Source: Duffyella gerundensis
GTDB lineage: Bacteria; Pseudomonadota; Gammaproteobacteria; Enterobacterales; Enterobacteriaceae
Direction of reading: 5' to 3'
NCBI RefSeq assembly: GCF_001517405.1
Contig: NZ_LN907828.1
Location: 310,001-374,000, forward strand
DNA: 64,000 bases
Part shown: piece after piece, positions 17,918-26,816 of the stretch
Layout of the letters: each line of letters begins with the position of its first letter
How positions within the stretch are numbered: the stretch's first letter is position 1
Program-made: the position numbers and the translations under genes
Notes under the pieces: generated by a model
The model's input: the letters and a program-made list of their open reading frames with translations, nothing else
The model's database searches: none
Told to the model about the DNA's origin: nothing

Positions 17918-19201
17918 ATGGTGACTTCAGAACAGAAAGATCTTGTGAAAGCGACCGTTCCGGTTCTCAGGGAAAATGGCGTGGCGCTGACCGATTATTT
18001 CTACAAGCGCATGCTGAAGAATAATCCGCAGCTGAAAGAGACCTTTAATATGGGCCACCAGCGCAGCGGCGCGCAGGCTAAAGCACTTGCGGGTGCCGTG
18101 CTGGCTTATGCCGAAAATATTGACGACCCTTCGGTGCTCGCGCCGGTGGTTGAGCTGATCTGCCATAAACATGTCAGCCTGAATATTCAGGCGCCCGATT
18201 ACGATATCGTGGGTGAAAACCTTCTGCACTCCATCAGCGAGGTGCTGAACATTTCAATGGAAGATAAGCTGATTGCCGCCTGGGCTTCGGCCTATCAGCA
18301 GCTGGCCGATCTCTTCATCGCCACGGAAAAATCCCTTTATGCGCAGCAGGAGAAAACACCGGGCAGCTGGCTGGGCTGGCGTGACTTTGTTGTCGCGCGG
18401 AAAGAGAAAGAGAACAGCGAAATCACCTCTTTCTATCTGATGCCCAAAGATGGCAAAGCCCTGCCGACCTATAAGCCGGGCCAGTACATTACCGTGCGGG
18501 TGATGGTGCCGGCGCTCGGCATTAAACAACCGCGTCAGTACAGCCTGTCCGACAGCCCTGGCGGAGAATACCTGCGTATTTCAGTGAAGCGTGAAGATTC
18601 GCGGGCGGAAAATCAGGATCCGGGCTACGTCTCTTCAACCTTGCACAACGTGATTGCTGAAGGCGATACTCTGGAAGTCAGCGCTCCAACCGGTAACTTT
18701 TTCCTCGTGAATCCCGATCGTGACAATGTGCTTATCAGCGCGGGCATCGGCCTGACGCCGATGATCGCTATGCTCAACCAGCTCATCACGGACAATGCTC
18801 AGCCTGATAACGGCGCATTATCGCAGGAGGTTAAAACGCTGCCTTCCGGTGCGATAGCCGAGAGTAAAAAGCAGATCAGTTTCATTCACGCCGCGCGCAG
18901 CCCGCAAGTGCATGCCATGCGCCGCGAAATCCAGCAGCTTGCCGAACATCACAGCAATCTTCACCTGTATGTGGCTTATGAATCAGTATCGGAAGGTGAC
19001 GTACGCGGTAAGGATTATCAGACGCTGGGCAGGCTTGATCTCAGCGACGTGCCCGCGCACCTGCTGCCAAAACAGGCTGACTATTATCTGTGCGGTCCGG
19101 TGCCCTTTATGCAGCATCAGCACGCGGCGCTGCTGGCGCTCGGCATTCCCCAGGAAAATATTCACAGCGAAGCGTTCGGCACCGGCGGCGTGTCGTTGTA
19201 A
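17918..19201 (+). CDS. hmp: Flavohaemoglobin Hmp (nitric oxide dioxygenase)
   Basis: 427 residues against 396 in E. coli. Residues 1-140 are the globin domain with the proximal histidine in ICHKHVSL and the distal-side YF pair near residues 28-30. From about 155 come the FAD domain (PRQYSLSD) and the NAD domain (ISAGIGLTPMIAML, YLCGPVPFM, ENIHSEAFG). It oxidises NO to nitrate with O2 and NAD(P)H in the cytoplasm. An insertion of about 28 residues, PDNGALSQEVKTLPSGAIAE in part, follows the MIAMLNQL helix where E. coli Hmp has a short turn. Preceded by an NsrR-type operator and followed by a terminator. Confidence 0.95.
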   Translation: MVTSEQKDLVKATVPVLRENGVALTDYFYKRMLKNNPQLKETFNMGHQRSGAQAKALAGAVLAYAENIDDPSVLAPVVELICHKHVSLNIQAPDYDIVGENLLHSISEVLNISMEDKLIAAWASAYQQLADLFIATEKSLYAQQEKTPGSWLGWRDFVVARKEKENSEITSFYLMPKDGKALPTYKPGQYITVRVMVPALGIKQPRQYSLSDSPGGEYLRISVKREDSRAENQDPGYVSSTLHNVIAEGDTLEVSAPTGNFFLVNPDRDNVLISAGIGLTPMIAMLNQLITDNAQPDNGALSQEVKTLPSGAIAESKKQISFIHAARSPQVHAMRREIQQLAEHHSNLHLYVAYESVSEGDVRGKDYQTLGRLDLSDVPAHLLPKQADYYLCGPVPFMQHQHAALLALGIPQENIHSEAFGTGGVSL

Positions 19202-19209
19202 ATCTTCAA

Positions 19210-19234
19210 GGCTCCCGAAAAAGGGAGCCTCTTT
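19210..19234 (+). terminator. Terminator after hmp
   Basis: GGCTCCC (19210-19216), six-base loop, GGGAGCC (19223-19229), then TCTTT: a seven-base-pair stem directly after the hmp stop codon. Confidence 0.7.
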
Positions 19235-19351
19235 AGCAGCACGACGACGACAACGCTATCTAACGGAGGGTGGCAAATAGCTATCCGGCTCATCGTGTGC
19301 ATGCTTCAGCCAGCCATCTTCCCTCTTACCGCAATCAATCAGGCAGAGAAC

Positions 19352-20410
19352 ATGAAAGCAACCTTGTGCCAGGCGCTCAATCTGCAATACCCGATCGTTC
19401 AGGCACCGATGGCGGGCGTGTCGACACCGGAACTGGCGGCGGCGGTTAGCAATGCCGGTGCGCTGGGTTCAATCAGTGTCGGCGCCTCAACGCCCGATCA
19501 AGCGCGGACCATGATCGAGAAAACGGTGTCTCTGACCCCAAGGCCGATCAACGTCAACGTGTTTTGTCATGCGCCTGTGGTGCGTGACCTGCCGCTGGAA
19601 AAGGCGTGGATTGCGCGCTTTCATGATGTGTTTAGCCGCTATGAAGCCGAGCCGCCCGAGGCGTTATCAGAGATTTATCAATCCTTTCACAACAATGCAG
19701 AAATGATGGCGGTACTGCTCGCCGCCGCACCGGCAGCAATCAGCTTCCACTTTGGCCTTCCCGCCGCCGACGTCCTGCGGCAGCTAAAAAGCCGGGGCAT
19801 TGTCACGCTTGCGTCCATCACCAGCGTGAAAGAGGCACTGGCGGCAGAAGCGGCTGGCATCGATTTTGTCGTGGCGCAGGGGATCGAGGCGGGCGGACAT
19901 CGGGGTCTGTTCAGCCCTAACGAAGCGGATGATCAGCTGAGCACTTTTACGCTTGTGCAGGCCGTGAAAAAGGCTTCGCACCTGCCGGTGATCGGTGCGG
20001 GCGGCATCATGGACGGAGCGGGCATCGACGCCATGTTAAGGCTGGGCGCCGACGCCGTGCAGATGGGTACGGCATTTATACTGTGCCCGGAATCCGCGGC
20101 AAACGACGCGTATCGCCAGGCACTGAAAAGCAAACAGGCTGTCAGTACGGTCATGACCACGGCGATCTCTGGCCGTCCCGCCAGATGCATTAATAATGAT
20201 TTTTGCCATTTTGCTCAGGTCTTCACGCGCGACAGCATTCCACCTTATCCGTTGACTTACTCGCTGGGTAAAGCCATTGCCGCCGCCGCATCAGCAAAAG
20301 GTGCCCACGGCTTTGGTGCGCAGTGGGCCGGACAGGGTGCCACGCTGGCCCGCGAAATGCCTGCCGCCGTGCTTATCCGTACGCTGGTTGCGGAGTGGCA
20401 GGCGGGCTGA
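19352..20410 (+). CDS. Nitronate monooxygenase-like FMN oxidoreductase
   Basis: 352 residues from the ATG at 19352; the frame opens 19 codons earlier but those overlap the upstream region without a ribosome-binding site. A TIM-barrel FMN enzyme: QAPMAGVSTPELAAAVSNAG start (residue 17 on), IEAGGHRG with the likely catalytic H183, and the FMN phosphate region PVIGAGGIMDG plus ALGADAVQMGT-like LGADAVQMGTAF. Class I nitronate monooxygenases detoxify propionate 3-nitronate and alkyl nitronates with O2. Placement after hmp is suggestive of nitro/nitrosative detoxification, but the terminator after hmp argues for separate transcription. Confidence 0.85.
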   Translation: MKATLCQALNLQYPIVQAPMAGVSTPELAAAVSNAGALGSISVGASTPDQARTMIEKTVSLTPRPINVNVFCHAPVVRDLPLEKAWIARFHDVFSRYEAEPPEALSEIYQSFHNNAEMMAVLLAAAPAAISFHFGLPAADVLRQLKSRGIVTLASITSVKEALAAEAAGIDFVVAQGIEAGGHRGLFSPNEADDQLSTFTLVQAVKKASHLPVIGAGGIMDGAGIDAMLRLGADAVQMGTAFILCPESAANDAYRQALKSKQAVSTVMTTAISGRPARCINNDFCHFAQVFTRDSIPPYPLTYSLGKAIAAAASAKGAHGFGAQWAGQGATLAREMPAAVLIRTLVAEWQAG

Positions 20411-20999
20411 GAGTGCTTGCCGCAACGGCTTTATGCTATCGATGATGCCGCTGCGGGCTTAGTCAGGTGGCTACATGTATCAACGGATAATTGATGCACG
20501 TTGCAGGTAAATCGCCGGGACATTAGCGGCGAGTGGCACACGCCTGAAAAGGAGGCGGTCGGGTGATTACGCCAGTAACTATCCTGCTGATATTGCATAT
20601 CAGTTAAAGCATTGTCGCTGTGATTAAGCAACTGCCCGGCTGCGATATGTCCAGACGTAACCACCGCATCAAATGATGCTATGTGTTTCGTGTTTCGCCT
20701 TTCGCTTCCTTTCTTTTCTCTTAACCCTTCAAATACCCTTGTCGAACGTTCAACTATTACGTCAGTCATATCCGCAATAGATTTTGCTGCACAGCTCACA
20801 CATTCATTGACCTTGTATTATAGGCCACCGTGCTGATTGCACCCATCGTGCCTTACTGGTATGAAAGCTGTGATTGCCAGATATTTCCGGCGAAACCTGT
20901 TTATTGCCTCAATGCGAATCCTGATACGGCGTGGCCGTTGCGGCTTCGTGAGGTATCAGCAGGCATTATTAACGGAACAACCATAAAAACAGGGATCTT
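20411..20999. other. Low-GC intergenic stretch with a doubtful minus-strand frame
   Basis: 589 bases, visibly more AT-rich than its surroundings. On the minus strand a 122-codon frame with a GTG start (20799-20431) follows a perfect TATAAT (near 20815-20820), but it has only a distant AAGG box. Its segment GQLLNHSDNALTDMQYQ faintly resembles the C-terminal helix of tyrosine recombinases; the upstream catalytic residues are not recognisable. It may be a decayed mobile-element remnant or no gene at all. The right end must hold the promoter of the DUF2157 gene. Confidence 0.3.
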
Positions 21000-23222
21000 A
21001 TGAATAATACGATAGTCGGCGATGTCAGCTGGATGCCGACACGGGCGGCGGCGTACCTGGCGCGCCAGACCGCGCGGCTGATAAAAGCGGGCAGCCTGAC
21101 GCCTGACCACGGCCAGCAGGTTTACCGCTTTTTGGGCGTGCGGCCCAATGCCTCGCAGTGGCGCGCTTTTCTTGTCCCGTTGCTGGCGCTGCTGGGTTTA
21201 CTCTCGCTGGTTGCCGGCGCCCTGTTTTTCATCGCCTGGAACTGGGCGCAGATGCCGAAAATGGCTAAGTTCGCGCTGGCAGAGTTGTTGATTGTTGCGC
21301 TGGCGGTGATCGTCTGGTGGCGCTGGTATCAGAGCCTGGCACGCAGCGCGCTGCTGGCGGCAGGATTAAGCTTCGGCGCGCTGTTTGCGTTATATGGGCA
21401 GATCTATCAGACCGGTGCCAACAGCTGGGAGCTGTTCAGAGCCTGGCTTTATATTCTTGTGCCGCTGGCGCTGATTGCGCGGCAGGACAGCCTGTGGTTT
21501 TGCAGCTGGCTGGTGGCCAATCTGGCCTTTCACCTCTACTACGTCACGTTGTCTGCTACGTTCATGGACAGCCTGATGTTTAATCACTTCGGCTGGTTGC
21601 CCGAAACCGCGATGTACGCGTATTTGCTGGTGCTGACGCTGTGCCTGGTGTTGCGGGAAACGCTGGCGCAGCGGGCGCTCGCTGCCGATCCTCAAAGCTG
21701 GCTGGCAAGCCGTTGGTTCAGCTACATCATGGCTGGCTTTCTGTTGCTGCTGCTCACCATGATCGCCGCCGGGCATATCGCTTCCATTGTGATGGGGAAT
21801 TTTTCTGAGTGGAACGAAAGATTTTACACTTCACTAATCACTGGCTTCTGGCTTATTACCTTGCTGGTGGGCTATTACCTCTACCGTTACCGCTTCCCGG
21901 ATCTCGGCATGCTAACGCTGGGTATCGTCAGCCTGGCGGTCACCGGCTGCACGCTGATTGCGGATCTGTTCAGTAACTCCTGGGAAACAGGCGACCTGTT
22001 TGCAGTGGGTTGCCTGATGGCCTTGTGGCTGGCGGCAAACGGTGCCCTGCTGCTGCACTGGCGCCGCAAGCTGTATGAACGCGATCCGGTTGATGTCTCC
22101 TCCTCCGAACTCAACGGCTTGATAACCGCATTACGCCAGCATGATTTGCTGAGCTACCCACAGGTGCAGGAACTTCAGCTGCACGATCACACCTCGGAAC
22201 TGCCCTGGTATCTGCGGCTTGCACTCGGCCTCGGCAGTTGGGTTTCAGCGCTCATCGTTTTGCTGCTGCTGGCGCTGATTCTCTATATGACGGGCTTACT
22301 TGATGAGCCGAATGCCGTGGTCTTTATTGTGCCTTCGCTGATTTTCGCTGCGCTGGCCAGCGTGCTGTTGCGCGCAGCAGGCGCAGGCAAAAATCACATC
22401 GGGCTGGCATGGGCAATTGCCGCCACCGGCGGGCTCTGTGTCGGTCTCTATCTGTTTGTTGACCCCGACTGGGAATCCTCATTTCTTGTGGTGGCGCTCT
22501 GTACGTTACCGGTGCTGATGGTGATGGCCATTGTGATGCCCGATCGTACTTACCGGTTTATGGCGATCACCGCGATGACGTTTTTGGCCGTGCTGTTGGC
22601 GAACGATCTCACCAGCAGATATTTATCGCCGGTTACGGGATATGGTCTCTTTTCGGCGCTGGTGGCTGGCCTGGTGGCGTTCTGGTTATGGATGGTCAGA
22701 GAGCAACTCAGATTACAGGCAACGCCGATGGCTAATGCTGTGCTGCCGATAATCTACGGCATTGCCGCGGGCCTGGTCATCGTCAGTTTCACCGCCATCA
22801 ATGCTGGATGGATCGCAGATATCTTCTGGAGCACATCGCCGTTTTTTAGCCTGCAATCGGGCACAGGCATGGGCATCGCGGCCGGTTTAACGTTGAGCGC
22901 GCTCTACCTGTTCTTCACACAAAAAACGCCTTTGCCGCTGCTGGCAGCGATATTATGCGGCGGCGCGGCAATTTATGCGCCGGGTATTGGGCTGGGACTG
23001 ACATTACTGATGATGGCGCGTTTTCAGGGCAGCCGGGGCATTCTCGGGATAGCGTTTTGTCTTCTGCTGCTCTACGTCTCTTGCTGGTATTACTTTCTTG
23101 GCGTGAATTTAATGCATAAGTCAGTGCTGCTGTTGATTGGAGGGGGAGTGTTGCTGGCGGTGGCCTTTGCGGCCAAAAAGGCGTTACCGACGCGTAGCGG
23201 GAGTGTTTATGAAAACCAGTAA
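21000..23222 (+). CDS. DUF2157 and DUF4401 domain membrane protein
   Basis: 740 residues. The first ~90 residues are soluble (RQTARLIKAGSLTPDHGQQVYRFLG begins the DUF2157 helix pair, shown in part), then roughly 18-20 hydrophobic spans run to the end in two blocks, DUF2157 (about 15-350) and DUF4401 (about 400-735), divided by the polar GLITALRQHDLLSYPQVQEL-type segment. The protein is an inner-membrane protein of unknown biochemistry. It overlaps the following GDYXXLXY gene by 14 bases, the arrangement in which these two families are always found, so they probably act together. Confidence 0.85.
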   Translation: MNNTIVGDVSWMPTRAAAYLARQTARLIKAGSLTPDHGQQVYRFLGVRPNASQWRAFLVPLLALLGLLSLVAGALFFIAWNWAQMPKMAKFALAELLIVALAVIVWWRWYQSLARSALLAAGLSFGALFALYGQIYQTGANSWELFRAWLYILVPLALIARQDSLWFCSWLVANLAFHLYYVTLSATFMDSLMFNHFGWLPETAMYAYLLVLTLCLVLRETLAQRALAADPQSWLASRWFSYIMAGFLLLLLTMIAAGHIASIVMGNFSEWNERFYTSLITGFWLITLLVGYYLYRYRFPDLGMLTLGIVSLAVTGCTLIADLFSNSWETGDLFAVGCLMALWLAANGALLLHWRRKLYERDPVDVSSSELNGLITALRQHDLLSYPQVQELQLHDHTSELPWYLRLALGLGSWVSALIVLLLLALILYMTGLLDEPNAVVFIVPSLIFAALASVLLRAAGAGKNHIGLAWAIAATGGLCVGLYLFVDPDWESSFLVVALCTLPVLMVMAIVMPDRTYRFMAITAMTFLAVLLANDLTSRYLSPVTGYGLFSALVAGLVAFWLWMVREQLRLQATPMANAVLPIIYGIAAGLVIVSFTAINAGWIADIFWSTSPFFSLQSGTGMGIAAGLTLSALYLFFTQKTPLPLLAAILCGGAAIYAPGIGLGLTLLMMARFQGSRGILGIAFCLLLLYVSCWYYFLGVNLMHKSVLLLIGGGVLLAVAFAAKKALPTRSGSVYENQ

Positions 23223-23733
23223 CCTGAGAAAATGGCTGGCGTTAGGGGTGATTGTCCTGGCGCTGGTGGCGGTGAATATCAGCATCTGGCAAAAGGAGCG
23301 GCTGTTGAAACAGGGCGCAGTGGTGATTTTAGACCTTGCTCCGGTCGATCCGCGCTCGCTAATGCAGGGTGATTATATGGCGCTCAATTATGCGATCACT
23401 CAACCGTTACAGCTGGCGTTTTATCAGCGGCATCAGGAGAGCCGATTCATACCGGCACCCACCAGCGGCACCCTGATTGTGGATATTGATGCGCAGCGTC
23501 GGGTCACGCAGGCGCAGTTTGACCAGGGTGCGCCACTGAAAGCCAATCAGCTGCGGATGAAATATCACATTAATGCCGGGACGCTGACCGTTGGCACCAA
23601 TGCCTGGTTCTTTCAGGAAGGTCAAGGCAAACGCTTCGATCGGGCGCGTTACGGATCTTTTCGAGTAGCAGAGGATGGCACCGCGCTGCTCACCGCCTTG
23701 CTGGATGAAAATGGCCAGGCAATAGCGCCGTAG
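23209..23733 (+). CDS. GDYXXLXY domain protein
   Basis: 174 residues from the ATG at 23209, which overlaps the previous stop. One N-terminal membrane anchor (residues 11-27, LALGVIVLALVAVNIS) followed by a periplasmic domain with the family motif GDYMALNY at about residues 53-60, after LDLAPVDPRSLMQ. The motif has similarity to the active-site surroundings of signal-peptidase-like beta folds, but no enzymatic role is established. Partner of the DUF2157/DUF4401 protein. Confidence 0.85.
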   Translation: MKTSNLRKWLALGVIVLALVAVNISIWQKERLLKQGAVVILDLAPVDPRSLMQGDYMALNYAITQPLQLAFYQRHQESRFIPAPTSGTLIVDIDAQRRVTQAQFDQGAPLKANQLRMKYHINAGTLTVGTNAWFFQEGQGKRFDRARYGSFRVAEDGTALLTALLDENGQAIAP

Positions 23734-23802
23734 CCAACAGCATCTGTGCATGGAACATCAACAATAGCCCTGTCGGGGTTTTACCGGTTCATTACGAAGG
23801 AG

Positions 23803-23825
23803 GCGGATGAGGATTTTTCATCCGC
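23803..23825. terminator. Hairpin between GDYXXLXY and H-NS family genes
   Basis: GCGGATGA (23803-23810) pairs with TCATCCGC (23818-23825) over a seven-base loop. There is no strong T run on either side, so termination is possible but unproved. Confidence 0.4.
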
Positions 23826-23980
23826 TAACAGGCACGGGGGCCGCAGAAAGAGCCGAAATGAGGGTTGGCTCATTGCCTTTTCATTCCACGCGCAGATGCA
23901 GCAGGTGCCAACAGCAGCACTCTGCGAGAAGCGTTGTACGCGCTGCTAAAATGCAGGCCGACAACGCTGCCTGCCGTTGC

Positions 23981-24385
23981 TTACAGCATGAAATCGCTCA
24001 GGCTTTTGCCATTCTCAAGCGCAATCCTGATCGCTGAAGGTGTGCGTCCCTGCCCGGTCCACTGCTTTACTTCGCCACTGGCATCGGTGTACTGGTATTT
24101 AGCCGGACGCGGCGCACGCTTTTTCTTCATGTCGCTGCCACGCTTTTCCATGCCGCTCAGCAGATCTGCCGGATTGATACCATCTTCCTGGAGCAGTTCG
24201 CGGTACATCGCCAGCTTTTCAGCCTTATCACGCGCTTCAGCCTCCTGGGCTTCAGTTTCTTCACGGCGCTCAGTGACCACCACCTCTAACTTCTGCAGCA
24301 TCTCTTCCAGCACATCCAGCGCGTAGTCACGAGAATGGGCACGCAGGGTGCGAAGATTGTTCAGGCTGCTCAGAATTTCACTCAT
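23981..24385 (-). CDS. H-NS/StpA family nucleoid protein
   Basis: 134 residues, ATG at 24385. The N-terminal coiled-coil dimerisation region (1-65) is followed by a basic linker (MKKKRAPRPAKY, 86-97) and the AT-hook-like DNA-binding domain with Q112-G-R114 in WTGQGRTP, at the same positions as in E. coli H-NS. The N-terminus MSEILSSLNNLRTLRAH and the C-terminus GKSLSDFML are closer to StpA than to H-NS. It silences AT-rich DNA by minor-groove binding and filament formation. It is not next to tdk/galU-type neighbours of the housekeeping hns gene, so it is probably a paralogue. Confidence 0.9.
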   Translation of the reverse strand: MSEILSSLNNLRTLRAHSRDYALDVLEEMLQKLEVVVTERREETEAQEAEARDKAEKLAMYRELLQEDGINPADLLSGMEKRGSDMKKKRAPRPAKYQYTDASGEVKQWTGQGRTPSAIRIALENGKSLSDFML

Positions 24386-24664
24386 ACAAAAACCTCAAAA
24401 CTAAAATCAAAAACGCATTGATATCTAACACAATCAATAAGGATAACATTGATAAAGTCTGATTCCGATCCTGATGACGCGCTAAGTTAGCCTGAGCTGT
24501 GTGTTTGCCTGATTAATACCCATATCGCCGCCTGTGTCGCCATAAGGCCGAAAACGAAAGCGATCTCCTTACCCAGATTTCGCAGGGCATGCCTGCTTTT
24601 TGCGCATAATGGCTGCTGATTTAGGCAAAGCACGGTTTATGATGAGGCGGGTGGATAGCCTCTT

Positions 24665-25474
24665 TTATCTCACCTCATTCACATACATAAAATGCTCCGT
24701 ACTGAAGCGATGATGCGCCAGAATTACCGGCACTGCGCTTTGATCAAACGACACTTCATCAATCACCATAATGGCGTGCGGCAGGTTCAGTTCGAGTAAC
24801 GCAGCATCTTCTTCGTTGGCCAGCGTCGCGGTAATTTGCTCGCGTACCGCAGCAATACGGATGTCGTAGCGTTCGAATAAATAGCGATACAGCAGCGGCG
24901 GCAACTGCTTCGCCTGTGGGAAATCAGCCAGCCGCGCCGTAGGCAGGATCAAGGTTTCATGCATTGCCGGGATCCCTTTGACCCGGCGTAACCGCTTCAG
25001 CCGCACCACCGCATCACCCGCCGCAATATGCAACTGGCGAGCTTCCGTGTCGCTGGCCTCGCCCAGCTGATAATCCAGCACCCGCGTTTCTGACAACAGC
25101 AGCCCGCCCGTCTTGTCATGCAGACGGAAATACTGAAAAAAGTGGCTGAGATTATGCAGCGGCGCCCAGCCGGTCACCACGGTGCCGGTTTTACGCCGCC
25201 GCATTAACATTCCCTCGGTGGTGAGCGCCGCCAGCGCCTTACGCACCGTACCCACCGAGACGCCAAATCGCGCTGCCAGACTGTTTTCGCTGGGCAGGAT
25301 CATGCCTGCGGTCAGCTCGCCCTGCAAAATCGACTCGCTGATATAGCGCTTAACCACTTCATAAAGCGGGGCACCTTCGCTGTCGCGAAGTCTGCCAAAT
25401 TGAGGAACATCGCCTGCGTCATATTTTTTTTGCATGTTTTCGATTACCGATTGACCACGGTTGCTGAATTGCAT
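24665..25474 (-). CDS. GntR/HutC family regulator with UTRA domain
   Basis: 269 residues if started at 25474; an ATG at 25435 (MQKKYDAG) would give 256 and neither has a clear ribosome-binding site. Winged helix-turn-helix with LPSENSLAARFGVSVGTVRKAL in part, typical of GntR proteins, and a UTRA effector domain from about residue 115 (GGLLLSETRVLDYQ to the terminal LAHHRFSTEHFMY). It is divergent from the M20/ABC operon, only 40 bases apart, and is the likely repressor responding to the transported substrate. The AT-rich inverted repeat CTATA-N5-TATAG at 25478-25492 is a candidate operator. Confidence 0.85.
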   Translation of the reverse strand: MQFSNRGQSVIENMQKKYDAGDVPQFGRLRDSEGAPLYEVVKRYISESILQGELTAGMILPSENSLAARFGVSVGTVRKALAALTTEGMLMRRRKTGTVVTGWAPLHNLSHFFQYFRLHDKTGGLLLSETRVLDYQLGEASDTEARQLHIAAGDAVVRLKRLRRVKGIPAMHETLILPTARLADFPQAKQLPPLLYRYLFERYDIRIAAVREQITATLANEEDAALLELNLPHAIMVIDEVSFDQSAVPVILAHHRFSTEHFMYVNEVR

Positions 25475-25477
25475 TAT

Positions 25478-25492
25478 CTATAAACTATATAG
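25478..25492. promoter_or_regulatory. Candidate operator of the GntR/UTRA regulator
   Basis: CTATA (25478-25482), five bases, TATAG (25488-25492) is a short AT-rich inverted repeat in the 40 bases between the divergent starts. Position fits; sequence is too AT-rich to be sure. Confidence 0.35.
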
Positions 25493-25514
25493 AAATACAA
25501 GAAGCGAAAGCGCT

Positions 25515-26795
25515 ATGACCACAAATACACGATTAAACAAAGCATTAGAGCTGATAGCCTGCGACGGCGAGCAGATCAAAGAAGAATTACAACGCATGCT
25601 GGCCGTGGACACCTGCTTTCCACCGGGTGCCGGTTATGGCGATTTCTGCGAGTTGATGGCCGGACTTTTGGCACCTTTGCGCTTCACGCTTCAGCGTGTT
25701 TCCGTGCCGGAAACCTTGTGGCGATCGCCCGATGGCACCTCGCAGGGAGAACGCGTTAATCTGCTGGCTTCGCTGAACGCCGGGGCGGCTGAAAACTGTA
25801 ATCTCTATTTCCATACCGATACCGTGCCAGCGGGTGACGGCTGGCGTTTTCCTCCGCTGGCGCTGACGCAGGCAGAAGGCAAACTTTTTGGGCGTGGCGC
25901 AGCAGATATGAAAGGCACCATTGCCGCGGCGCTGGCGGCGGTGCGTGCGGCGCAGGCCTGCGGTTTGCCTCTGCGCTTTAACCCGGTTTTTCTGCTCTGC
26001 ACCGATGAAGAAGGCGGCCTGTATCCCGGTATTCGCTATCTGGCGGAACAGCACCTGTTCAACGGCCATCTTCTCAGCTTCAACGGCGGCGCGGTGCCAC
26101 GTATCTGGTCAGGCTGTTTTGGCAGCATCGATTGTAAAGTGATTATCACCGGTCGTTCGGCGCACTCCGGCGATCCCGGACACGGCATCAACGCTATCGA
26201 AGTGGCCTTGCCGTTAATGAACGCGCTGGCTGATTTGAAAGCGCAGGTCGAACAGCGCATCTCAGCCATGCCCGCCCCGCCGCACTATAACGGTAAACCG
26301 CTGAATTCTCTGCTGACGCTGGCGGCGGCGCAGGGCGGTAGCAAAGGCTCAACCATTCCGGAACGTTTTGAGCTGTTGATCAACCGCCGTTACGCCCCGG
26401 AAGAAGCCTTTGACGATGTGTGGAAGGAGCTGACTGATTGCATCGATCGTGCAATGCGCGACAGCCGCGCGCTGGATGTGACGCAACAGATGATTGGGCA
26501 TCTGGCTCCGGTCGCCGATCCCGGCGGACCGCACTGGCCACGCTGGCAGGCCGCCCTGACGCAGGGATTTGGCTTCAGGCCTGATGAGTTTGCGCCCTGG
26601 GGATCGTCCACCAGCTCCGATATGGGCTGGGTTCAGCAGGCTGGCATTCAGGAAATATTACTGGGTGGGCTAACCCGCCCGGATAACCGCACGCACGCCG
26701 CCGATGAATACACCACGATGGCGGATCTTGTTGCCCTTTCGCAGTCCATTCTGGCGTATCTCGCCGATGATTTTCAGCCAACCCAGGGTCATTAA
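25515..26795 (+). CDS. M20 family metallohydrolase (ArgE/DapE/CPG2 type), canonical
   Basis: 426 residues from the ATG at 25515. All metal ligands of the two-zinc M20 centre are present: H100 with D102 (FHTDT), bridging D131 (GRGAADMKG), catalytic E165 and ligand E166 (TDEEGG), and the terminal H394 in RTHAADEY. Cytoplasmic; M20 enzymes cleave amide bonds of N-acyl amino acids or short peptides. First gene of an operon with a Dpp-type ABC transporter, so it probably releases an amino acid from an imported conjugate. The specific substrate cannot be derived. Confidence 0.85.
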   Translation: MTTNTRLNKALELIACDGEQIKEELQRMLAVDTCFPPGAGYGDFCELMAGLLAPLRFTLQRVSVPETLWRSPDGTSQGERVNLLASLNAGAAENCNLYFHTDTVPAGDGWRFPPLALTQAEGKLFGRGAADMKGTIAAALAAVRAAQACGLPLRFNPVFLLCTDEEGGLYPGIRYLAEQHLFNGHLLSFNGGAVPRIWSGCFGSIDCKVIITGRSAHSGDPGHGINAIEVALPLMNALADLKAQVEQRISAMPAPPHYNGKPLNSLLTLAAAQGGSKGSTIPERFELLINRRYAPEEAFDDVWKELTDCIDRAMRDSRALDVTQQMIGHLAPVADPGGPHWPRWQAALTQGFGFRPDEFAPWGSSTSSDMGWVQQAGIQEILLGGLTRPDNRTHAADEYTTMADLVALSQSILAYLADDFQPTQGH

Positions 26796-26816
26796 CTCAC
26801 CAATGAGGAAGAGAAC

